Source: Strongylocentrotus droebachiensis (lineage: Eukaryota > Echinodermata > Echinoidea > Camarodonta > Strongylocentrotidae). Taken from it: a DNA stretch of 64,000 nucleotides. A program made the translations under genes and the position numbers. The notes beneath the pieces are model-generated. The model saw nothing but the letters and a program-made list of their open reading frames with translations. It was not told the DNA's origin and searched no databases. Positions 1 to 7,700 of this stretch are shown here, one piece after another. Within the stretch, counting starts at the first letter, position 1. Each line of letters opens with the position of its first letter. The stretch spans positions 51,098 to 115,097 of the forward strand of contig JAVYIG010006599.1 in assembly GCA_035222895.1 (NCBI GenBank), written 5' to 3'.

Positions 1-765
1 GTAGCCAGAGCGATAGTGGATGAGTATGCTGCAGAAGTCATCTCCCTCCCCACAACCAATGAAGGCTGGCTTGAGGTTGCAGGTGATTTTGAAGTCAGAT
101 GGAATCTTCCTCACTGTCTGGGAGCCTATGATGGAAAGCACATCCATCTCCAGAAGCCCAACAAATCAGGGAGCCTTTACTTCAACTACAAGCAGTTCTT
201 CTCGGTTGTCCTGATGGCTCTGGTAGATTAAAAGTACCAGTTCATGTGGATCGATGTGGGTGGGTTTGGCCATCAGTCTGATGACCAGATCTACAACAAC
301 AGTGAACCGAAGGAGTGCATTGAAGCTGGCACTTTAGGCATCCCAGATCCAGCTCCTCTTCCCCATGATGATGAAGAGCACCCTATGCCGTACTTCTTCG
401 TGGGAGACGATGCCTTCGCCATGAGGACGTACATGATGAAGCCCTATGGCCGTCGTAACATGGTCCAACGGCACAAGATCTTCAACTACAGGCTGTCCAG
501 GGCAAGGCGTGTGGTTGAAAATGCATTTGGCATTCTGGCTCTGTGGTTCCAGTGCTTCCTTGGCCAGATGAGACAGGAACCAGACACAGTCCGCCTGCTC
601 GTTGAAGCTGCCGTCATGCTGAACAACCTCACCAGGAAGCGCTATCAGGCACTGGACGTCCGCATGTTGGACCAGGAGGATGCCCAGCACAACCTCATCC
701 CTGGAGCTTGGAGAACTGCCGCCATCACTGTGAGAAAGTCCTGCGATGCCGCCCTGCTTTTATAG
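1..765 (+). mobile_element. PIF/Harbinger transposase (HARBI1-like), 3' part, one in-frame stop
   Basis: The reading frame is open from base 1, so the gene starts before the window, and it ends at a TAG at 763-765. The protein matches the DDE nuclease of Harbinger transposases (known of the family): GAYDGKH with the first catalytic Asp, then ALVD followed by KYQFMWIDVGGFG, then FVGDDAFA with the second Asp, and NYRLSRARRVVENAFG with the catalytic Glu. The tail (AAVMLNNL) is also typical. All three acidic residues are present. A single TAA at 229-231 interrupts the frame just after ALVD; the two halves stay in the same frame, so this looks like a recent nonsense change in an otherwise well kept copy. 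Harbinger elements also encode a Myb-like partner protein, which I do not see here. Cut-and-paste DNA transposon, probably inactive. Confidence 0.88.
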
Positions 766-1240
766 GCGGTAAGTGGCGCCGAATGACGGGCAACCAGGTG
801 GCATTTGGCGCGAAGTAGTCACCAATCGGGTGCCGTTTGGCTCGCGTAGTGGCGCGAACAAGGTGCCCCTTGGCTCCAAGTGGCGCCATGTGGCGCGAAA
901 TCTCATTGGCGCAACTTGGCGCGCGCCATTACATTCCAGTGGATTCCAATAGGCGGATTGTTTGCGCCAAAGGGCGATATGTTCGCGCCATTTGGTGCCA
1001 CTTGGCGGACACTTGGCGCTGATTGCTCGATGCAAGTGGCGCGACGAAAATTTCAAACATTTTGAAATTTTCTTGCCGCCACATTCAAATTTGGCGCCGT
1101 TACGGGCCACCACGAGCCAGTTGGGAGGCAGTTTGAGCCACTACACGCCACTAGGCACCTTATTGGCGACACTAGGCTCCACAGTAAATTGCATTGGCGC
1201 AAACTGGCACCAACTGGCGCCGGCCCAGTGGACTCCTAGC
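766..1240. repeat. TGGCGC-dense region, probable subterminal repeats of the Harbinger element
   Basis: Directly after the transposase stop, TGGCGC or its complement GCGCCA occurs more than a dozen times in about 470 bp, in both orientations. Examples are at 774, 806, 849, 880, 890, 906, 916, 1036, 1092, 1195 and 1216. The local GC content is far above that of the flanking DNA and the density drops abruptly after about 1225. I read it as the 3' subterminal region of the transposon, where transposase or its DNA-binding partner would dock. No terminal inverted repeat or target duplication can be assigned, because the left end is outside the window. Confidence 0.6.
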
Positions 1241-1505
1241 ATAACCAAACAAGTAAATCAAAGCAATATTCGAATTCTTCAGTTTGCATTTACTTTTAAG
1301 TACGATGCCACTGTGCGTCAAAGAGCGCTCTAGGTTATGCAGTACGTCACACGACAGCAAATGAAACCCCGTATAAAGGCGTTATAATATATTATAAGTC
1401 CATAATAATGATTTTTGTGATTAATATACACAACAAAGCTTTTATTAATACAAACCACTGAGTTTTTTAATTTAAATCTTAGAAGATCCTATATACGTTT
1501 CCCCG
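1241..1505. other. AT-rich flank before the amidase start
   Basis: No gene is visible. The frame of the amidase ATG is open back to a TAA at 1473-1475, and an AG at 1481-1482 follows a T-rich stretch. An upstream non-coding or short coding exon spliced here cannot be excluded. Confidence 0.4.
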
Positions 1506-1726
1506 ATGGTGACGGGACCGACGATGAAGGAACTAGAGGACATCTCCGCCGAGCTCAATCTCGGATTGGAAGGGAGTACCGTGCTCAAAGAATATCAGTC
1601 AGTCATCAACGACTCCTTGGAGATGGTGAACCAACTCGATGACCTGGTCGAACCCAGTCTACCGGTGAAGTATCCACGAACTCCAGGTTATAGACCCTCA
1701 AGGAAAGAGAACCCTCACAATGCGTG
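1506..1726 (+). CDS. Amidase exon 1 (residues 1-74 in part)
   Basis: Encodes the helical N-terminal region typical of these amidases, ending in NPHNAW; the Trp codon is split by a GTAAGA donor at 1727. Bacterial relatives have the same ENPxxAW motif just before the core. Confidence 0.88.
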
Positions 1727-4700
1727 GTAAGAGCTAGTTATCTGGGCAGACAGTTTTCAGATATAGCAGTGTATATCAAACTTTATTTCTGAAGAGTTTC
1801 ATAAATCTATTGAATCTATTCTGACAGCACACCTGTCCTTCATTTGAGCCTCATCAATTTGCGTCTTCCTTTTAACTTCGGAAAAGGTATTACAAGTCAA
1901 CAGTCAAGGGAGCTGCTCATGGGAAACTGGCGGGAAAACGGATCGCTATCAAAGACTCGATTGCCGTGGCGGGAATCCCGATGATGATGGGATGCCATGC
2001 TTTAGAGGGATATGTTCCCGACTTTGATGCCACGGTCGTCACAAGAGTTCTGGACGAAGGTAAAGGATTCTTTTATCTGGAAAGGACTCCAATTTTAAAG
2101 GGCCGCCAATCTTTATCTTTTTGTCTACCCATCCCCATCTCCCCTCCCCTACCTAACACCTCCCTTCCCCCTATCCCACTATCTATCTAACTGGCCGACT
2201 GTATGGTTCACATTGCAGAAAATAAGTTAAATAATAAAAACATTATAAGGGTAGAATGTCACAGAACCCCTAGCACATATTTCGCCCCTGTTTATCAATA
2301 ATCGTTGAATATGCCACTACAATCGCTATCTAGGTCGAAATCTTTGATATGTAACGGGAAGATATTTATTTTAAAAACTGCCAATTATTTCTGTAACCAT
2401 TTGAAACTTTGTATCCGCATAATGTCCTCTGGATCTATGTTGTTCTGTTTGTGTATAATGCTATTATTTTCTTATAATTCTGAAGGTGGGGCTATTCTTG
2501 GCAAGGCAACATGCGAAGATCTGTGCTATTCTGCGAACAGTCATACGAGTGCCAAGGGGCCTGTTTCGAACCCCCTCAACAAACAACACTGTGCAGGTGG
2601 ATCTAGCTCCGGATGTGCAGTGCTGGTATGTATGACTAGGAAGAGGAGGGGAGAAGAAGGAAGGGGACATAATTATGGAAATGTTGTATTATCCACTCAA
2701 TCCGACTTGCGTGCATAGAACAAATAAGCATTTTTGCATGAAAAAGTGAACTTTTTTAAAATGTGCGTTTCTTTCCAGCATTGGGGTGCCCGGGAGTCAC
2801 TTTGGTAACCTTTCCAAAAGTATAATATTACACAAAATGTAGCGCTTTCCCTGTACTTTTGTCGGAAAAAAGCATAGTAAACCAGCACAATGTCGTCTCT
2901 TTTTGCGTTGGAGAAAAGCAAAATAGCGTGTTTCAATTTCACTTCGGCCGCTTTAGCATTGTGGTCAGGCGGCTATGGGGTGAGCGGCTAATGAATATAC
3001 TAGTCATTAGCTTTCTTCTGGTATTGAACTTGTTTTGATTGTTTGTATATTGTTGTCGGAATTGACCCATTTACCTAATGGAATTACCTGCCCGTTGAAG
3101 ACAATGGCCCGTGACCCGTGACCCATGCACTCAACACTGTGTGGGAGCAGGGAGTTAGATTGTGGTCAAATTCTTTTATGAGACAAATCAACGCAAACGT
3201 TTCCATCCATGGAGGAGGAGGAGGAAAAGGAGGAGGGAGATGATGTTGAGGGAAAAAGAATGATGATAGTGGTGGTGTTGGTGTTAGTGGTGGTGATGGT
3301 GTATAGTGGTGGTGGACTGGTGGTGGTGGTGGTGGCGGTGGTGGTGGTGGTGGTCAGGCACGTAGCCAGAGTTTGATGTTTGGGGGGGGGGCACATAAAT
3401 GTAATCGATCGAGGTCAACAAAAGGGGTCTAAGAAAGTTCAACCGATCCTGGAAATTTTTTGGGGGCACGTGCCCCCCCCCCCCCCCGTGCCCCCCCCCC
3501 CCCCCCCCGTGGTTAAGTGCCTGGTGATGGTGATGGTGTATAGTGGTGGTGGTGGAGGTTATGTAGTCTGCTGTTAATTTATACCCTGGTCGTGGGTGTA
3601 GTGCATGACCAGGGGGATTTTATCTGATAGATAGAAGCCCGGCGATTTAATATGTAGTTGGTGCAATAGTTTTCGATTTTTATAATCGTTTATCTCTGAT
3701 TATTTTTGTAGTATATAGTTATCATTATATTGTTACGATGTAACCTGGTGTTAGTGAAAGCCTAAAGGCGCCAAAAGTGTACACCCACAATTTTGATTCG
3801 TAGTTAAAGTGTACAACTGAAAACTAAGTTCTTCTTTTCAAAGGTGAGTTAATATCTTAACATCATATAGAATAACCATTTTTTTAGCATCATCCTAATA
3901 ATAGTGATGTCACTTTTCTTTCTTGATCTACACCAAGGTTGCATGCGACGAAGTGGACATGGCGATAGGAGGAGACCAAGGGGGTTCGATCCGGGTACCT
4001 GCAAGCTGGTGCGGGGTGGTAGGGTTGAAACCTACGTTCGGCTTAGTACCGTATACCGGGGCTGCATGCAATGAATACACGGTGGACCATGTAGGTCCTA
4101 TTGCCAGGACGGTAGAGGACTGTGCCTTGCTTCTGGAGGTAACTACAAGACCAGCGGCGGACCATGCTGCAAGATATAAGCGGGGCTATCCGGGTTTATT
4201 CCACCCCCCCCCCCTCACCAATCTATCTCGAAGGAATACCGTCGTCTGTTCATATTGTCTAGATACGCCTTTAAATAATTACGCTTTTCTTTGTTAAGCT
4301 GATAAAATTAATAAATGTCTTTCGCTAGAGGTGTGACACCGTCCCTTAAAACTTATTGACTTATTCAGTTTTGTTATTTGCGAAATCTATTTGAGGATCA
4401 GTTTTGTTTGCTTGCCGACAAAAGTTTAAATCTAATGACTTATTTTCTGTTTACTTTTTTGGAAACCTTCGATAAACTTGTCTACAAATTCGATCCACAA
4501 TTCCTATTCAAAATCTTCGATACCTGATTTATGGGTTTACATGCCTTCTCTGTTTCCCTTTCCCCTCTTTTCTCGATTATTGCAAACATCTAATAATTTA
4601 GTAAGAAGACATGAAAAGGCAGATACACATATCGATTAAAAAAAGGGAGGTAGCACACGTACGCGCACACTCTCAAATATTCTCATTTTCCAAAGTTTAA

Positions 4701-7700
4701 TGCGACACATCCATAGATCTTAATGCACTATTATTACTCATTATTATTGATGATTTTTTTTTCTTTTCTTCTTAAGGCCATAGCAGGTTACGATGACGGA
4801 AGGGATGCCAGACAACAGTGCAACGTAGAGGTTCCAAACTATTTGAAAAAAGTAAGATCAATCATGATTTTTGATGCTACCAGGATCCAACAAAATATTG
4901 ACCCTTTTGATGGAACACCAGCAGTGCTTAAGAAAAAGCATAAAATAATACTGAAGATGGTGGAGTGAAGGTGTCATGGTATAGTAGTTCGTTCACTTGA
5001 CTCTCAATCCACTAGTGTTGATAGTTCAAATCCCAGTCCGGCACTTTCGTCCTTTGACAACACATTAATCCACATTTGCCACTCTCCACCCTGGTGTAGA
5101 TGGGTACCTAGCAGGGGCGGCGATTTCTTTTCATGACCGGGGGGACGAAATGCGAGGAACGAGGGAGGAGTGACGTAATGAGCCACAACGTTTTTTTTGG
5201 GGGGAGGGGAGAAAAAATCCGCAGCAAAGCAATTAAGTTGGGTGTAACTTTGGCGTGGGGTCCAGGGGCAAAGCCCCGGCGGGGGTCAAGGGGCGGAGCC
5301 CCATGAAGTTCAGAGTTTTTAGGCATTTAATAAGGGTCAGATGAGCATATTTTGATACCTTATTTGTGACACTTGCATGCAGGTCACTAATCGTACTGGG
5401 GTCCAGGAGGCGAAGCCCCCAGAAGCTCATCGGTTTTAGGCATTTAATTACGATCAGATGAGCATCCAGGGGCCGCCTTATAAGGCCCTTGGTGGGGTTT
5501 AGGGGGCGGAGCCCCCGTAAGCTCAGGGTTTTAGGCTTTTGAATGTGGTCAGATGACCATCCAGAGGCCCGCTTAGGGCCCTGGTGGGGTCCAGGGGGCG
5601 GAGCCCCCGGAAGCTCAGGTGTTTTAGGAATTTAATTATGGTCAGCTGAGTAACCAGGGACAAGCCTTAGGGCCCTTAGTGGGGTACAGGGGGCAGAGCC
5701 CCCGGAAGCTTGGGGAAAATCATGCCATTTCAGGAACATTTGTAAATTAGTAACTGGTATCGAATTAGAATTAAACCACGTTTGAATTTTATCGGGGGGG
5801 GGGGACTGCCCAAAGCACGAGTGAGTGAGCATAGTGAACGAGGGGGTCAAGGTAAATTATATTCCTTAGCAAAACTATAGTATGAAAACAAACTAAATAC
5901 CTGTTTCACACTTCACTTTTCTACAATATTAATTATACATTTTGAAGGATATTATGCGAGGGAGCATAGCTCCCGAGCCAGAAGATTTTTGCATTTTTAT
6001 TTGTCTAAACGCTGCACTCTTTGGCCCTCCAAAGCCTAATAGTGTGTTGCAGTCTTTAGTCAGTATTGGCTGTACATTATTTTTGTGTACTTTTTCAAAT
6101 TTTCTGGGGGGGACGATCCCCCCCCCCCTACACAAATCGAGGGGGGGGGGGACGTGTCCCCCCCCCGTCCCCCCCGGGATCGCCGCCCCTGGTACCTAGG
6201 AATTGCCGGGGTTATGATAAATGCAGGGCCTTTGGAAAGAACAGCATTGATAATGATGAGGCTTCCCCGGCTAAACAAAATCATGGTACACGGTAAAATA
6301 AAATTATAAACAGGACAAAGAATACGGATACTTAACAAAGTTATGTGTGTTCATTTTGCTTATTTTATTATGAACAGTAATAAAGGATGGTGAATGTTTT
6401 TTCTTTCTTGTAGTTAAAGAATGCCCCTACTAAACCACTACGCATCGCTGTACTAAAAGAGGGATTCGGCCATGAGATTTCGGACCCTGAAGTAGACAAA
6501 CTTATACTTCATACCATCAGTCGATTTGCTGCCAGCAGCGGAGCAACGGTGGAAGATGTTTCGATTCCTCTTCATAAGATGTGTATGTATATTATCAAGA
6601 AGTAGGATTAGGTTCATGATTTTGCAATACATCTCGATTGAACCCCCCCCCCCCCTCCTTCTACCTCCACCAACTCAATATCTCTCGTCTCGCTCTCGTT
6701 CTCTCACCCCCCCCCCCCTCACCCTCTCTCTCTCTCTCTTTCTTTCCCTCTCTCATTCTTTCTCTCTCATCTCTCCCCCGCCCTCTCACCCCCTCTGTCT
6801 CTCTATCTACATCTCTCTCTCTCCCTCCTCTCTCTTTTTAATCTGTTCCTCTTCCTCTCCCCCTTTCCTCATTTTTGCAACCATTTTCTATTGGATTTTG
6901 AGGTTTTGTTTAGTTCAATTCAATTTAACTCAACATTTTTTAAGCCTTCATATAATTTGTTTGTAGCTGTTGTCAATATTCGATCGTACCTGAACTGTAT
7001 ATTAAAACAGATTGAAGATCTGACTTATAATTATTTTAAAGCAAAGACTGGTTAATGAGCCAATGCATTTTGCTATCCACTTTGCTTGTAATTTTTTCAT
7101 ATTTTCGTGTGACGGTGTCAACTGAGCTGTTTCGAGAATAATAGTTATAGGCTTATTATTGGATTTGTACAATAATAATAATAATAATTACAGTGCTTAT
7201 ATAGCGCCTAACACTTACTTTGTCAGAAGCCTCTAAGCGCTCTACAATAATGCAGCATAATTACCCTGGCTTTAGCAGTGCAGCTAAAAAACATAACCTG
7301 CAAATTTAGAGAAAAAGGGGCTCCATTTCGCTTTAAAGTAGGGGTTCGTGTTATGGAGAAAGAAAAGTTAGGCACTTATCAGAAGGAAAAAGTGCTCTTA
7401 TTAAAAAGGAAAAGGGGCACGAGTCAAAGTATAAAAAGGGCATAGTATAACAGGTGAAAGGGGGAATTTCTCGCGACTGAAAAGAGGCAATCCCCAGAGA
7501 TGAAAAATGCACTTATGAAAATGAAAAAGGGTCGCTTATTATAAAGGAAAAGGGGCACCTGTCAGATTTTGATAGTGGCAATTATTGGGGGTGAAAAAGG
7601 ATCATTTATGAGAAGGAAAAGGGGCACGTGTTAAAATGAAAGGGGCACTTATCAGAGGTGAATAGAGGCACTCATCAAAGAAGAAAAGGGCACTTATCAG

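Larger units (their letters stand above)
2626..3937. other. Amidase intron 3
   Basis: 1.3 kb with no gene. It holds the (TGG)n microsatellite and the small hAT-like insertion listed separately; 2700-3160 and 3570-3937 show nothing recognisable. Confidence 0.6.
4970..6300 (+). mobile_element. tRNA-derived SINE interrupted by a hAT-like element
   Basis: A tRNA-like head has an A box TGGTATAGTAG (4977-4987) and a B box GTTCAAATCCC (5024-5034). It is followed by the segment CATTTGCCACTCTCCACC, which recurs in the copy at 22340-22575. The body resumes after the insertion at 6192 with GCCGGGGTTAT. The outer limits are approximate. Confidence 0.65.
4852..6413. other. Amidase intron 5
   Basis: Almost filled by a tRNA-derived SINE and the 1,080-bp hAT-like element inserted in it (separate entries). 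6330-6413 shows only the splice acceptor region. Confidence 0.6.

Noticed and set aside
6581-6582. Alternative donor GTGTAT for amidase exon 6
   Set aside because: It gives phase 2, which breaks the frame into exon 7; GTATGT at 6583 keeps it.
6640-6860. Ser/Leu/Pro-rich open frames
   Set aside because: They arise from a CT-rich low-complexity tract with no splice consistency with the amidase exons.
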